DNA from: Alphaproteobacteria bacterium
GTDB taxonomy: Bacteria > Pseudomonadota > Alphaproteobacteria > Rhodobacterales > Rhodobacteraceae
Reading direction: 5' to 3'
DNA: 64,000 nt
Assembly: GCA_030424865.1 (NCBI GenBank)
Contig: JAUHVR010000013.1
Span: 1-64,000 of the forward strand
The position numbers and the translations under genes are program-made. Position 1 is the first letter of the stretch. Every line of letters starts with the position of its first letter. This document shows, piece by piece, positions 55,201 to 64,000 of the stretch. The notes beneath the pieces are model-generated. The model was not told the DNA's origin. It worked only from the letters and a program-made list of their open reading frames with translations, and did no database searches.

Positions 55201-56127
55201 CTACGAGGACGCGTGGAACGGTCTGCCCAGCGAGGCCGGTGCGCCATGCGCCCCCCGGGCCGAGATCACGACCAGAACGAGGATCGTGATGACATAGGGC
55301 GACATAGACAGGTACTCGACGCCAAACTGCAAGCCCGCAGCCTGAAGGTTCAGCTGAAGCACGGTGATTCCGCCGAACAAATATGCGCCGATCAGCACCC
55401 GCCAGGGCCGCCAGCTGGCAAAGACCACGATGGCCAGCGCGATCCAGCCCGCGCCCGCCGTCATGCCCTCGGTCCATTGCGGGACGCGGACAAGGCTCAG
55501 GTAGGCCCCGCCCAGACCCGCGCAAGCCCCGCCGAAAAAGATCGCGGCCATGCGGACGCGGACAACCTTGTAGCCAAGCGCGTGGGCGGCGTCGTGGCTT
55601 TCGCCTACCGCCCGCAGGATCAGGCCAAGGCGCGAGTATTTCAGAAAGCCCCAGACGCCCGCAACCAGCGCGATGCTGACATAAACCATGATGTCGTGCT
55701 GAAACAGCATCGGCCCGACAACCGGCAGATCCGAGATCACCGGGATATGGATGTCTGGCAGCGTCGGGCTTTTGATGCCTTCGTAAGGCCGCCCGATCAG
55801 CGAACTCAGCCCCAATCCCACAAGCGTCAACCCCAGCCCGGTGGCCACCTGATTGGACAGCAGGTATTGCGTCAGAACACCAAAACTCAGGCTCAGCACG
55901 GCCGAGGCCAGGGCGGCGGCGGCAAAGCCCAGAAGCGGACTGCTGGTGGTGACAGCCACGGCAAAGCCCACGATGGCACCGGTGATCATCATGCCCTCGA
56001 CGCCCAGGTTCAGCACGCCCGCCTTTTCGACCACCAACTCTCCGATGGCGGCGAAAAGGATCGGCGTGGCCGAAACCATAAGCGAGGCGACCAAAAGGAC
56101 CGGGTTGATTGAGCTTAGGTCCATCAC
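55201..56127 (-). CDS. BMP-type ABC transporter permease 2
   Basis: A 308-residue permease with about eight hydrophobic segments, starting MMDLSSINPVLLVASLMVSATPILFAAIGELVVEKAGVLNLGVEG, the pattern of the second permease in nucleoside ABC systems (YufQ/BmpF-like). EGMMITGAIVGFAVAV and GAYLFGGITVLQ are other conserved segments. It overlaps the first permease by four bases and precedes the receptor gene by 47 bases. Confidence 0.9.
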   Translation of the reverse strand: MMDLSSINPVLLVASLMVSATPILFAAIGELVVEKAGVLNLGVEGMMITGAIVGFAVAVTTSSPLLGFAAAALASAVLSLSFGVLTQYLLSNQVATGLGLTLVGLGLSSLIGRPYEGIKSPTLPDIHIPVISDLPVVGPMLFQHDIMVYVSIALVAGVWGFLKYSRLGLILRAVGESHDAAHALGYKVVRVRMAAIFFGGACAGLGGAYLSLVRVPQWTEGMTAGAGWIALAIVVFASWRPWRVLIGAYLFGGITVLQLNLQAAGLQFGVEYLSMSPYVITILVLVVISARGAHGAPASLGRPFHASS

Positions 56128-57209
56128 GCCACCTCCGTCCGGCCGATGCGCAGCCGGAAATTGATAAAGACATCTGTTGCCAGCAGGAAGAACAAGAGCA
56201 TCCCCTGGAAGAGCTGGATCGAAGCGCCGGGCACGCCCAGCATCAACTGCGCCAGCTCGCCGCCAATATAGGTCAGCGCCATCAAGAGGCCCGCCAGCAG
56301 GATGCCGACCGGGTGCAACCGGCCCAGGAAGGCGACGATGATCGCCGTAAAGCCATAGCCCGAATTGAAGTCGATGCTGATCTGACCCGCCGGGCCTGCG
56401 ACCTCAAAAAGCCCGGCCATGCCTGCCAGAACGCCTGACAGGCCCAGACAAAAGATCACGATCCGCGCCGGGATCACACCCGCAAACCGGGCGGCGCGGG
56501 GGGCTTCGCCCGTCAGGCGGACGTTGAAGCCCTGGATGTGCCGGGTCATCAGCACATAGGCAAAGATCACCGCGATAAAGGCCGTCAGCACACCCCAGTG
56601 CATGCCGGACCCGGCGATGATTTCTCGGTTCGCGCTGGCGTCCCATTGCGACAGGTTGCGCGAGCCGGGAAAGCCCAGCCCTTCGGGGTTGCGCAAGAGC
56701 CCCTGGCTGACCGAGGCCAGCATCGCCTCGGCCACGTAGACCAGCATCAGCGAGACAAGGATTTCATTGGTGCGAAAGGCCGTGCGCAGGATCGCGGGGA
56801 TCATGGCCCACAGGAAGCCGCCGAACGCGCCCGCGATGATCATGAAGGGGAAGATCAGCCAGGACTCAGACGGATAAAACGCCAACCCCGCGCCCGCGCC
56901 AAAGATGGCGCCCATGATGTATTGCCCCTCGGCCCCGATGTTCCAGATGCCCGCCTTGAACCCGATCGACAGACCGATGGCGATCAGGATCAGTGGCCCG
57001 GCTTTGACCAGCAACTGAGGCCGCGTGAAGCTGGCAAACTGTGTGTTGAACAGCGGGTCCCAAAAGATGATGCGGATCGCCTCCAACGGCGGGGTGTCCA
57101 GCATCGCGAACATGATCCCGCCGACGATCATCGTCAGAAAGACCGCCAGAACCGGCGTCATGACGGTCCAGACCTGGCTGGGCTGCGGACGTTTTTCGAG
57201 ACGGATCAC
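56124..57209 (-). CDS. BMP-type ABC transporter permease 1
   Basis: A 361-residue permease (YufP/BmpE-like) with about ten hydrophobic segments and the family's IGLSIGFKAGIWNIGAEGQYIMGAIFGAG near residue 80, GAFGGFLWAMIPAILRTAFRTNEILVSLMLVYVAE (EAA-like loop), and FNSGYGFTAIIVAFLGRLHPVGI. The start at 57209 follows the ATPase stop by 18 bases. Together with the second permease it forms the membrane channel. Confidence 0.9.
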   Translation of the reverse strand: MIRLEKRPQPSQVWTVMTPVLAVFLTMIVGGIMFAMLDTPPLEAIRIIFWDPLFNTQFASFTRPQLLVKAGPLILIAIGLSIGFKAGIWNIGAEGQYIMGAIFGAGAGLAFYPSESWLIFPFMIIAGAFGGFLWAMIPAILRTAFRTNEILVSLMLVYVAEAMLASVSQGLLRNPEGLGFPGSRNLSQWDASANREIIAGSGMHWGVLTAFIAVIFAYVLMTRHIQGFNVRLTGEAPRAARFAGVIPARIVIFCLGLSGVLAGMAGLFEVAGPAGQISIDFNSGYGFTAIIVAFLGRLHPVGILLAGLLMALTYIGGELAQLMLGVPGASIQLFQGMLLFFLLATDVFINFRLRIGRTEVA

Positions 57210-57227
57210 GTGTTGCCTCCAAGTGTT

Positions 57228-58745
57228 TTAGGCATGTGCCACCTCCATGTCGTGGGCCCCGCCCATCATCAGACCAATCTCGTCAATCGTCAGGCCCTGA
57301 ACTGGCTTGATGGCTGACAGCCGCCCTTCGTTCAGCGCGCCGAAGCGGTCCGAGATTTCAATGAGCTCGTCCAGGTCCTGGCTGATCACCACAATGGCCG
57401 CGCCCTTGGCGGCCAGGTCCAGCAGCGCCTGCCGAATCGCCGCCGCCGCGGCGGCGTCGACGCCCCAGGTGGGCTGGTTGACGATCAGCACCTCGGGCCG
57501 CTGCAGGATTTCGCGCCCGATGACGTATTTCTGCAGGTTGCCGCCCGACAGCGCGCGCGCCGCGGTGCCCGGGCCGGGGGTGCGGACGTCAAAGGCCTCG
57601 ATCACCTTTTCGGCAAAGCCCTGCGCCCGGCCCCAGTTCACGAAACCGCGCGACAGCAGGCCCTCGCGCCGGGCGGCCGTCAGAACGGCGTTTTCGGTCA
57701 GGCTCATGTCCGGCGCGGCGGCATGGCCCAGCCGTTCCTCGGGGCCGGTCAGCAGGCCCTTGTCGCGCCGCGCCGTGGGGCCAAGCGCGCCGATCTCGAC
57801 GTCATGCATGCGGATCATCGCCGCCGGGCTGCGTTGTTCGCCCGACAGCGCCGCCAGCAGCTCGTCCTGCCCGTTCCCGGCAACCCCGCCAAGACCCAAG
57901 ACCTCGCCCTGCCGCACCGTAAATGAGATATCCCGCAGCGGCGTGCCAAAGGCCCCCGGCGCAGGCAGCGACAGCCCACGCACTTCCAATGCTACGTCGC
58001 CCAAATCACGCGCCCGCGCCTCGGGCGCGTTGAAGCTTGATCCAACCATCATCTCGGCCATCTCGCGCGCGGTGGTCTCGCGCGGGATGCAGGTCGCGAC
58101 CTTTTTGCCCAGCCGCAGGATCGTGGCGTTGTCACAAAGCGCGCGGATCTCTTCCAGCTTGTGGCTGATATAGAGGATCGCCGTGCCCTCGGCCGAGAGC
58201 TGCCGCAGGGTCTGGAACAGGATCTCGACCTCTTGCGGGGTCAGGACCGAGGTCGGTTCGTCCATGATCAAGAGTTGCGGGTTTTGCAGCAGGCAGCGGA
58301 TGATCTCGACCCGTTGCCGTTCGCCCGCTGACAGCGTGCCGACCACCCGGTCCGGGTCGAGCGGCAGGCCGTAGTTTTCCGACACTTCGCGGATCTGCCG
58401 CGCCAGATCGCGCGGCTTGGGTGGGTTTTCCATCCCCAGCGCGATGTTTTCGGCCACGGTCAGCGCATCGAACAGCGAGAAATGCTGAAACACCATGGCG
58501 ACCCCGGCGGCCCGTGCGGCGCGCGGCTCGGCGGGTGTATAACCCGCGCCGTTCAGGGTCATCGTTCCGGTGTCGGGTTTGACCAGCCCGTAGATCATCT
58601 TGACCAGGGTCGACTTGCCCGCGCCATTTTCGCCCAACAGCGCGTGCACCTCGCCCCGGCCTATGTCGAACGAGACATCGTCATTGGCAACAACGCCCGG
58701 ATAGGCCTTGGTCAGACCGCTCAGGCTGAGCAGGATGTCGTCCAT
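57228..58745 (-). CDS. BMP-type ABC transporter ATP-binding protein (double ABC)
   Basis: A 505-residue protein with two ABC halves. First: Walker A GENGAGKSTL near residue 41, signature LSAGERQRVEII, Walker B LLIMDEPTSVL. Second: degenerate Walker A GVAGNGQDEL, LSGGNLQKYVIG signature and a B motif LIVNQPTWGVD without the acidic pair, so only the first site should hydrolyse ATP; this is normal for the family. ATG 58745 begins inside the end of xdhC, overlapping by 25 bases, a strong sign of coupling with the xdh genes. Confidence 0.9.
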   Translation of the reverse strand: MDDILLSLSGLTKAYPGVVANDDVSFDIGRGEVHALLGENGAGKSTLVKMIYGLVKPDTGTMTLNGAGYTPAEPRAARAAGVAMVFQHFSLFDALTVAENIALGMENPPKPRDLARQIREVSENYGLPLDPDRVVGTLSAGERQRVEIIRCLLQNPQLLIMDEPTSVLTPQEVEILFQTLRQLSAEGTAILYISHKLEEIRALCDNATILRLGKKVATCIPRETTAREMAEMMVGSSFNAPEARARDLGDVALEVRGLSLPAPGAFGTPLRDISFTVRQGEVLGLGGVAGNGQDELLAALSGEQRSPAAMIRMHDVEIGALGPTARRDKGLLTGPEERLGHAAAPDMSLTENAVLTAARREGLLSRGFVNWGRAQGFAEKVIEAFDVRTPGPGTAARALSGGNLQKYVIGREILQRPEVLIVNQPTWGVDAAAAAAIRQALLDLAAKGAAIVVISQDLDELIEISDRFGALNEGRLSAIKPVQGLTIDEIGLMMGGAHDMEVAHA

Positions 58746-59647
58746 GGGACCTCCGTGGTGGCTTGGGACAGCAAGTCCGAGGCGACGCCAAGGGCGATGG
58801 CCTGCGGGTGCTTGCCCAGATGTTTCTGCCCGATAGGGCAGGTGATGCGGGTGATGGATGTGTCCGAGTGGCCCAGGGCCCGCAGGCGCTTGCGAAAGCG
58901 CGCCCATTTGGTGTCAGAGCCGATGACGCCCGCCGTCCGGAAGCCGCGCTGCAACAGCGCGTGGCACAGGGCCAGGTCCAGCTCATGGCTGTAGGTCAGC
59001 ACCAGGTGTTCGGCGTCAAGTGGCGCATGTGCGGCGAGGCGCGGCAGGTCGTTCGCCCACAGCGGGGTGACGCCCTTGGGGACGGTATCCGGGAACCGGT
59101 CGGCCCCGGTGTCGAGCCAGGTGAGTGCCAGATCGGGCAGCGGGGAAAGCACGTCGACCAGCGCCCGCCCGACATGCCCGGCGCCCCAGATCCACAGCTG
59201 GCGTGTGGGCCGGGCGATGGGTTCGACGAACCAGCCGTCGATCAGCGCGGTGTCGGGGCGGGTGCCCCGGGCCCGGGCGGCATCGAGGATGCGGCGGACC
59301 GACAGGGGCATGGTTGCAGGCCCCCGGGCCACCACGAACCTCTGTTCCGCCAGGTCGAGATCCATCGCCTCCGTCCGGTCGGTCCAGAGGGTGACCGCAC
59401 CGCCGCAGCACTGACCGAGTTCCGGGCCGAGGGCGTGGCGGGTGGCGCCCTGACGGCGGAAGGCATGGCGCGCGGCCTCGTACTCCAGCGCGCCGCCGCC
59501 GATGGTGCCTGATTGCCCGCCGTCCCAGACCAGCATCGAGGCGCCGACCTCGCGCGGGACGGATCCCGCGACCTCGGCGATGGTCACACGGGCCACCGAC
59601 CCGTGTTGCGCCAGCGCGGCGCGGACTGCATCCAGGTCAAAGCCCAT
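58721..59647 (-). CDS. xdhC: Xanthine dehydrogenase accessory protein XdhC
   Basis: A 308-residue chaperone that inserts sulfurated molybdenum cofactor into XdhB. N-terminal VTIAEVAGSVPREVGASMLVW and GTIGGGALEYEAARHA are the XdhC pattern, GQCCGGAVTLW carries the conserved CC pair, and the Rossmann C-terminal half has LWIWGAGHVGRALVDVL. ATG 59647 overlaps the xdhB stop by 11 bases. The C-terminal end runs 25 bases into the ABC ATPase gene. Confidence 0.94.
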   Translation of the reverse strand: MGFDLDAVRAALAQHGSVARVTIAEVAGSVPREVGASMLVWDGGQSGTIGGGALEYEAARHAFRRQGATRHALGPELGQCCGGAVTLWTDRTEAMDLDLAEQRFVVARGPATMPLSVRRILDAARARGTRPDTALIDGWFVEPIARPTRQLWIWGAGHVGRALVDVLSPLPDLALTWLDTGADRFPDTVPKGVTPLWANDLPRLAAHAPLDAEHLVLTYSHELDLALCHALLQRGFRTAGVIGSDTKWARFRKRLRALGHSDTSITRITCPIGQKHLGKHPQAIALGVASDLLSQATTEVPWTTSCSA

Positions 59648-62003
59648 CGCGCAACCTTTGCACGGCGGCCAGAACCCGTTCGGGGGTCGCGGGGGCCTGC
59701 AGGTTCGGATAGTCCTCACCGCAGGCCGCGACCGCATCGCTCAGCGCCATCAGCGCCGAGATGCCCAGCATGAAGGGCGGCTCGCCCACCGCTTTGGAGC
59801 GATAGATGGTCTCTTCGCGGTTTTCGCCATCCCAGAGCGCGACGTTGAAGACATCGGGCCGGTCCGAACAGGCCGGGATCTTGTAGGTCGAGGGTGCATG
59901 GGTGCGCAGGCGGCCCTGATCGTCCCAGACCAGCTCTTCGGTCGTCAGCCAGCCGGCACCCTGGATGAAGGCGCCTTCGATCTGGCCGATGTCGAGCGCC
60001 GGGTTCAGCGAACTGCCGACGTCGTGGATGATATCGGTGCGCAGCATGCGGTATTCGCCGGTCAGGGTGTCGATCACCACTTCGGTCATCGCCGCGCCAT
60101 AGGCGAAATAGAAAAACGGCCGCCCGCGCCCCTTGATCCGGTCCCACTCCAGTTTGGGCGTCTTGTAGAACCCGGTCGAAGACAGGCTGACCCGTGCCTC
60201 ATAGGCGCTTTTGGCGGCTTCGGCGAAGGTATAGCTGTCTTCGCCGACCATGACGCCGCCATTGGCAAAGCGCACCTCGTCCGCATCGACATCATGCTTT
60301 TTCGCCAGATGGTCGGCCATCTGGTCGCGGATCGTGTCGCAGGCCGCCTTGACCGCCATGCCGTTCAGATCCGACCCGGACGACGCCGCGGTGGCCGAGG
60401 TGTTGGGCACCTTGGCGGTATCCGTCGCGGTGATCTTGACGGTCTCCATCGGCACGCCGAACGAGGTCGCAGCCACCTGCGCCACCTTCTGGAACAGGCC
60501 CTGGCCCATCTCGGTGCCGCCGTGGTTCATGTGGATCGAGCCGTCCTGATAGACATGTACCAGCGCGCCGGCCTGGTTCAGATGGGTCAGCGTGAAAGAG
60601 ATCCCGAACTTCACCGGTGTCAGCGCCAGCCCCCGTTTCAGCACGGGGTTGGCGGCGTTCCAGGCCTCGACCGCGGCGCGGCGGTCTTCGTAGCCCGCGT
60701 CTTCGACCAGATCTTCGGTCAGTTCGTGAAGGATGAAATCCTCGACCGTCTGGCCATAGGGCGTTTCCTGCAGCGCGGCCTGGGCAGCGGCCAGCGCCTT
60801 GGCCTTCTTCTTTTTCTTCTTCTTGCCCGAGACACCCGACAGCGTGACATCATCGCTGTCATTGGCGACGTAGTAATTCGCCGTCCGCACATCCAGCGCG
60901 TCGCGCCCCAGCGCATGGGCGATGTGATCCATCACCCGCTCGATCCCCAGCATCCCCTGCGGGCCGCCGAAGCCGCGATAGGCGGTGGCGCTTTGGGTGT
61001 TGGTCTTGAGCCGGTGGCTCTCGATCCGGGCCGTGGGCAGGAAATAGGCGTTGTCGGCGTGCAGCATCGCGCGATCGGCGACCGGCAGGCTCAGATCCTG
61101 CGCCCAGCCGCAGCGGGCGTATTGGCGAAAGTCGATGCCCTGGATGCGGCCCTCGTCGTCAAAGCCGACGGTGTAATCGATGCGGAAATCATGGCGCTTG
61201 CCGGTGATCGTCATGTCATCGTCGCGGTCATAGCGCATCTTGCAGGGGCAGCCCGTTGCCCGCGCGGCTACTGCGCAGATCACCGCCAGCGCGTTGCCCT
61301 GGCTTTCCTTGCCGCCAAAGCCGCCACCCATTCGGCGGGTCTCGACCCGGACGGCGTGCATGGGCACACCAAGGGCCTCGGCCACCTTGTGCTGAATCTC
61401 GGTCGGGTGCTGGGTCGAGGAATGCACCAGCATGTCGCCGTCTTCGCCCGGCACGGCCAGCGCGGCCTGGCCTTCGAGGTAGAAGTGTTCCTGCCCGCCC
61501 ATTTCCAGCGAGCCCTCAAGCCGGTTCGGAGCCTCGGCGATGGCGGTTGCGGCGTCGCCGTTGGCCCAGATGCGCGGGCCGTCTTCGAAATGCGACTTCG
61601 CGGCCAGCGCCGCGTCGATGGTCAAAAGGGCGGGGCGTTCGTCATAGCTGATCTGGCCAAGCCGCGCGGCGCGGCGGGCCTGCAGGTGGGTTTTGGCGAC
61701 AATCGCAAAGATCGGCTGGCCGACGTAGTGCACGGTTCCGGTGGCCAACAGCGGCTCGTCGTGGATCGACGGAGAGACGTCGTTGGCAAAGGGCAGATCC
61801 CCAGCCGTCAGCACGGCAACGACACCGGGCGCGGCGCGGACCGCGTCGAGGTCCATCGCCGTGATCTCGCCATGTGCCACCGAGGACAGGCCAAAGGCCA
61901 GGTGCAGGCAGGTCGCGGGCGTCGGGATGTCATCCACGTAGCGCGCCGCACCCGTCACATGCAGATGGGCAGCGTCATGGGGCAGGGGGCGCGAGACGCT
62001 CAT
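59637..62003 (-). CDS. xdhB: Xanthine dehydrogenase molybdenum-binding subunit
   Basis: A 788-residue molybdopterin subunit. [29 protein letters not shown] opens it; conserved [15 protein letters not shown] (near 247), [27 protein letters not shown] and the catalytic Glu in [12 protein letters not shown] near residue 744 are visible. A stretch near residues 385-415 carries seven lysines in a row ([21 protein letters not shown]), not expected in the family. It overlaps xdhA by four bases (ATGA) and xdhC by 11. Confidence 0.95.
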   Translation of the reverse strand: MSVSRPLPHDAAHLHVTGAARYVDDIPTPATCLHLAFGLSSVAHGEITAMDLDAVRAAPGVVAVLTAGDLPFANDVSPSIHDEPLLATGTVHYVGQPIFAIVAKTHLQARRAARLGQISYDERPALLTIDAALAAKSHFEDGPRIWANGDAATAIAEAPNRLEGSLEMGGQEHFYLEGQAALAVPGEDGDMLVHSSTQHPTEIQHKVAEALGVPMHAVRVETRRMGGGFGGKESQGNALAVICAVAARATGCPCKMRYDRDDDMTITGKRHDFRIDYTVGFDDEGRIQGIDFRQYARCGWAQDLSLPVADRAMLHADNAYFLPTARIESHRLKTNTQSATAYRGFGGPQGMLGIERVMDHIAHALGRDALDVRTANYYVANDSDDVTLSGVSGKKKKKKKAKALAAAQAALQETPYGQTVEDFILHELTEDLVEDAGYEDRRAAVEAWNAANPVLKRGLALTPVKFGISFTLTHLNQAGALVHVYQDGSIHMNHGGTEMGQGLFQKVAQVAATSFGVPMETVKITATDTAKVPNTSATAASSGSDLNGMAVKAACDTIRDQMADHLAKKHDVDADEVRFANGGVMVGEDSYTFAEAAKSAYEARVSLSSTGFYKTPKLEWDRIKGRGRPFFYFAYGAAMTEVVIDTLTGEYRMLRTDIIHDVGSSLNPALDIGQIEGAFIQGAGWLTTEELVWDDQGRLRTHAPSTYKIPACSDRPDVFNVALWDGENREETIYRSKAVGEPPFMLGISALMALSDAVAACGEDYPNLQAPATPERVLAAVQRLRDGL

Positions 62004-63409
62004 GGCTGCACCTCCAGCACATTGGTCTGGGCGCCGATGTCATCCAGGAAATAGCGGATCAGCAGGTTGCGCGCGGCATTCAGCCGGTAGTCGGCGCTGG
62101 CGCGCATATCGGACATCGGGGTAAAGTCCTGCTCCCATGCGTCCCACGCCAGTGCTATCGTATCGGCCGTCCAGGGCTGGCCGGTCAGGATCTCTTCGAC
62201 CCGGGCGGCGCGTTTCGGGATGCCCGCCATGCCGCCAAAGGCGATGCGCGCCTCGGTCACGGTGTCGTCCTCGACCGTGATGTTGAAACAGCCGCAGACG
62301 GCGGAGATGTCCTGGTCAAAGCGTTTCGACAGCTTGTAGCAACCCAGCCGGTCCTGGCCGAGGGGAATGCTGACGGCCTCGACAAATTCGCCGGGGAAGC
62401 GGTCCTGCTTGCCGTAGTCGACAAAGAACTCTTCGATCGGCAGGTCGCGCTGGCTGTCGCCGTGGCGCAGGTGCAGCGTCGCCCCAAGGGCGATCAGGGC
62501 CGGGGGGTTGTCGCCGATGGGCGATCCGTTGGCGATGTTGCCGCCGATGGTGGCGGCGTTGCGCACCTGGGTGGAGCCATAGCGGCGGATCAGCTCGGCA
62601 TAAGACGGGTAGTGTTCCGCCATCAGGGCGTGAACGCGGTCCATCGTGACCCCGGCACCGATGTTCAGGGCGTCATCCGTGACGTCGATCCAGGCCATGT
62701 CGCCCACGCGGTTCAGAAAGATCACCGTGCCGAGCTCGCGCATCTGCTTGGTGACCCAGAGGCCGACATCCGTTGCGCCCGCGACCAACGTGGCATCAGG
62801 GTGGTCGGCGTAGGTCCAGGCGAGCTGATCGAGGCTTTCCGGGGCAAACCACAGAGGGGGGCTGTCTGCCCCCCGACCGGCTGAGCCGGTCCCCCCCGAG
62901 GATATTTTGGGCAAAGAGAATGTGGGCGGTCCCACCCAGTCAGGAACCGGTTCGAGCGAGGCGGCCTCGGCCGCGCGCACGATGGGGGCATATCCGGTGC
63001 AGCGACACAGGTTGCCGGCCAGCGCGTCGTCAAAGTTGGTGTCGCCATTGGTGTGGGCGGTGGCCATCGACATGACAAAGCCCGGCGTGCAGAAGCCGCA
63101 TTGCGAGCCGTCAAGTTCGACCATCGCCTTTTGCACCGGGTGCAGGGTGCCGTCGGGGGCGGCCAGCCCCTCGACCGTGGTGACCGATTTGCCCTGCAGC
63201 TGCGGCAGGAACAGGATGCAGGCGTTCAGGGACCGCGCGCCGTCGGCATCGCGCACCATGACGGTACAGGCGCCGCAGTCGCCTTCGTTGCAGCCTTCTT
63301 TTGTGCCTTTCAGGCCGCGTGTTTCGCGCAGCCAATCCAGCAGTGTCGTCGTCGGGGAAATGTCCGACAGCTGCACACTCTCTCCGTTCAGAAGAAAGGT
63401 GAGGTCCAT
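62000..63409 (-). CDS. xdhA: Xanthine dehydrogenase small subunit (2Fe-2S and FAD)
   Basis: A 469-residue subunit. First 2Fe-2S cluster: [13 protein letters not shown] near residue 41; second: [11 protein letters not shown] and [10 protein letters not shown] near 130-145; then a linker and the FAD domain with [16 protein letters not shown] near 205 and [18 protein letters not shown] near 285. The linker holds about 22 residues ([19 protein letters not shown]) encoded by a dispersed palindromic repeat (62856-62922). The enzyme oxidises hypoxanthine and xanthine to urate. First gene of the seven-gene unit, GTG/ATG start at 63409. Confidence 0.95.
   Translation of the reverse strand: MDLTFLLNGESVQLSDISPTTTLLDWLRETRGLKGTKEGCNEGDCGACTVMVRDADGARSLNACILFLPQLQGKSVTTVEGLAAPDGTLHPVQKAMVELDGSQCGFCTPGFVMSMATAHTNGDTNFDDALAGNLCRCTGYAPIVRAAEAASLEPVPDWVGPPTFSLPKISSGGTGSAGRGADSPPLWFAPESLDQLAWTYADHPDATLVAGATDVGLWVTKQMRELGTVIFLNRVGDMAWIDVTDDALNIGAGVTMDRVHALMAEHYPSYAELIRRYGSTQVRNAATIGGNIANGSPIGDNPPALIALGATLHLRHGDSQRDLPIEEFFVDYGKQDRFPGEFVEAVSIPLGQDRLGCYKLSKRFDQDISAVCGCFNITVEDDTVTEARIAFGGMAGIPKRAARVEEILTGQPWTADTIALAWDAWEQDFTPMSDMRASADYRLNAARNLLIRYFLDDIGAQTNVLEVQP
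62856..62922 (+). repeat. Dispersed repeat, copy C, inside xdhA
   Basis: Two adjacent perfect hairpins, GGGGGGC-TGTCT-GCCCCCC (62856-62874) and GACCGGC-TGA-GCCGGTC (62875-62891), are followed by CCCCCGAGGATATTTTGGGCAAAGAGAATG, a diverged match to the module of copies A and B. The whole element is translated in frame within the linker of xdhA. Confidence 0.65.
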
Positions 63410-63627
63410 CGCGAAAAGCCCGCCGCCTTACCAAAAAACCCCTGCCGTGACCGGCCGGGGTGCGCGCCCTCGATGCGGCGTAGAAAGCGCGCGAGATCCC
63501 TGTTTCTGGCCTCAAGCTACGGGGGGGATTGCCGCAAACGCAAGCAGAATCTGCGGTTTCAGGGCGTGGCGCGCGGGCGTGACGCCCAAAAATGCAGCAC
63601 CGGGCGCGGTGGGATTGGCGGTCGGGA
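63410..63627. other. Intergenic region before xdhA
   Basis: About 218 bases between the partial SRPBCC gene and xdhA on the same strand. It must contain the promoter of the xdh-BMP unit. No operator or hairpin was recognised with confidence. Confidence 0.4.
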
Positions 63628-64000
63628 TTACGCCACCGGCACCAGCAAGCTTGGCAGACGGTCCAGGGCCGAGGTCCAGCCGACCTTGAAATCCCCCAGC
63701 GCCTCTTCGCCGACAAAACTGACCGTGGTGACATCGACGGTCAGCACCGTCCCGCCGTCTTCGGCGGTGATCTGATACGTCACCAGGCTGGTGCCGATCC
63801 GCATCCCTTCGGCATCCACCGTTTCGCTGAAACAGGCGGCCTGTGGCGCATCCAGCCGGTACCATCGTGTCTCGACGGTATAGGCCGGGGCCTCGGCAGG
63901 GCCGCAACGGTGCAGGTCTTGCCCGCCTTCGCGAAGATCGGCCCGGTCCGCCGTCAGAACGTCGTCGTCCGACGGGCCGCTCCAAACCTCGCGCGCTTTG
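63628..64000 (-). CDS. AHSA1/SRPBCC-like protein, N-terminus outside window
   Basis: The minus-strand frame is open from the window edge to a stop at 63628, 124 codons. Visible are KAREVWSGPSDDD (the window-edge end), AYTVETRWYRLDAP, GMRIGTSLVTYQITAEDGGTVLTVDVTTVSF and FKVGWTSALDRLPSLL, the C-terminal helix pattern of AHSA1-like START proteins. Function unknown. The start codon lies beyond base 64000, so the length cannot be given. Confidence 0.7.
   Translation of the reverse strand, partial: KAREVWSGPSDDDVLTADRADLREGGQDLHRCGPAEAPAYTVETRWYRLDAPQAACFSETVDAEGMRIGTSLVTYQITAEDGGTVLTVDVTTVSFVGEEALGDFKVGWTSALDRLPSLLVPVA

Noticed and set aside
59502-62054. Very long open frame (850 codons) on the plus strand opposite xdhB
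   Set aside because: It is antisense to an unmistakable xanthine dehydrogenase gene, has His/Arg/Gly-rich composition typical of reverse-frame reading of GC-rich codons, and shows no domain.
62000-63409. Frameshift in xdhA around the repeat
   Set aside because: The frame is continuous through the element and both flanking domains are intact, so the insertion is in frame.

Overview
The window looks like core chromosome of a marine-type Rhodobacteraceae (Roseobacter-group) alphaproteobacterium. The evidence is the high GC, COQ9 beside rpsU, a TrcR (DUF1013) cell-cycle regulator, an SRP RNA of alphaproteobacterial type, the fhs-folD C1 block and the ruvCAB then ybgC-tolQRAB-pal-cpoB-tilS-ftsH arrangement. 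The genus cannot be told from the sequence alone.

Layout. 1-125 is the edge of an IS3-family insertion sequence. 256-8983 holds rpsU, COQ9, two quinone oxidoreductase-like dehydrogenases, a secreted RNase T2, trcR, the recombination/replication operon dnaX-ybaB-recR (minus strand) and a sulfotransferase-fold protein. 9203-17226 is more accessory: an ankyrin-repeat protein, a dual-specificity-type phosphatase, an RTX/Ig-like protein, the SRP RNA gene, a CpdB-like nucleotidase without a visible signal peptide, nudC and two lesser-known proteins. 17229-25713 carries hemC/hemE (divergent), several exporters (DMT, ABC-2, MFS, MATE) and prmA. 25813-39498 runs from a small membrane protein and a DUF1127 protein through ruvCAB and the complete Tol-Pal envelope operon to tilS and ftsH. 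39802-42721 is tetrahydrofolate C1 metabolism (fhs, folD) enclosing what looks like an internally deleted chorismate mutase. 42832-53855 is a mosaic: an APCDD1-like/ABM-like fusion with a divergent LysR regulator, a CDGSH protein, an Lhr-type helicase with its PdeM phosphoesterase but no ligase or exonuclease partner, a DAO-type oxidase, an aldo/keto reductase, a CBS protein, an LRR-like protein, a short YigZ and a flavodoxin. 54080-63409 is a compact minus-strand unit joining xanthine dehydrogenase (xdhA, xdhB, xdhC) to a BMP-type nucleoside/purine ABC transporter. The window ends inside an AHSA1/SRPBCC-like gene.

How the genes work together. Most blocks are standard housekeeping modules: RuvABC Holliday-junction processing, the Tol-Pal envelope constriction machine, RecR/DnaX replication and repair, tetrapyrrole synthesis and folate C1 flow. 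The xdh-BMP unit is the clearest metabolic story: import of a purine or nucleoside coupled to its oxidation.

I found no phage, CRISPR array, integron or obvious new defence system. The most interesting signals are small: a dispersed palindromic repeat that has landed in frame inside xdhA, the decayed chorismate mutase between fhs and folD, three tandem perfect hairpins ahead of fhs, a run of lysines in XdhB, the orphan helicase-PdeM pair and the APCDD1-ABM fusion. Family names come from recognising motifs by eye; no database search was run.
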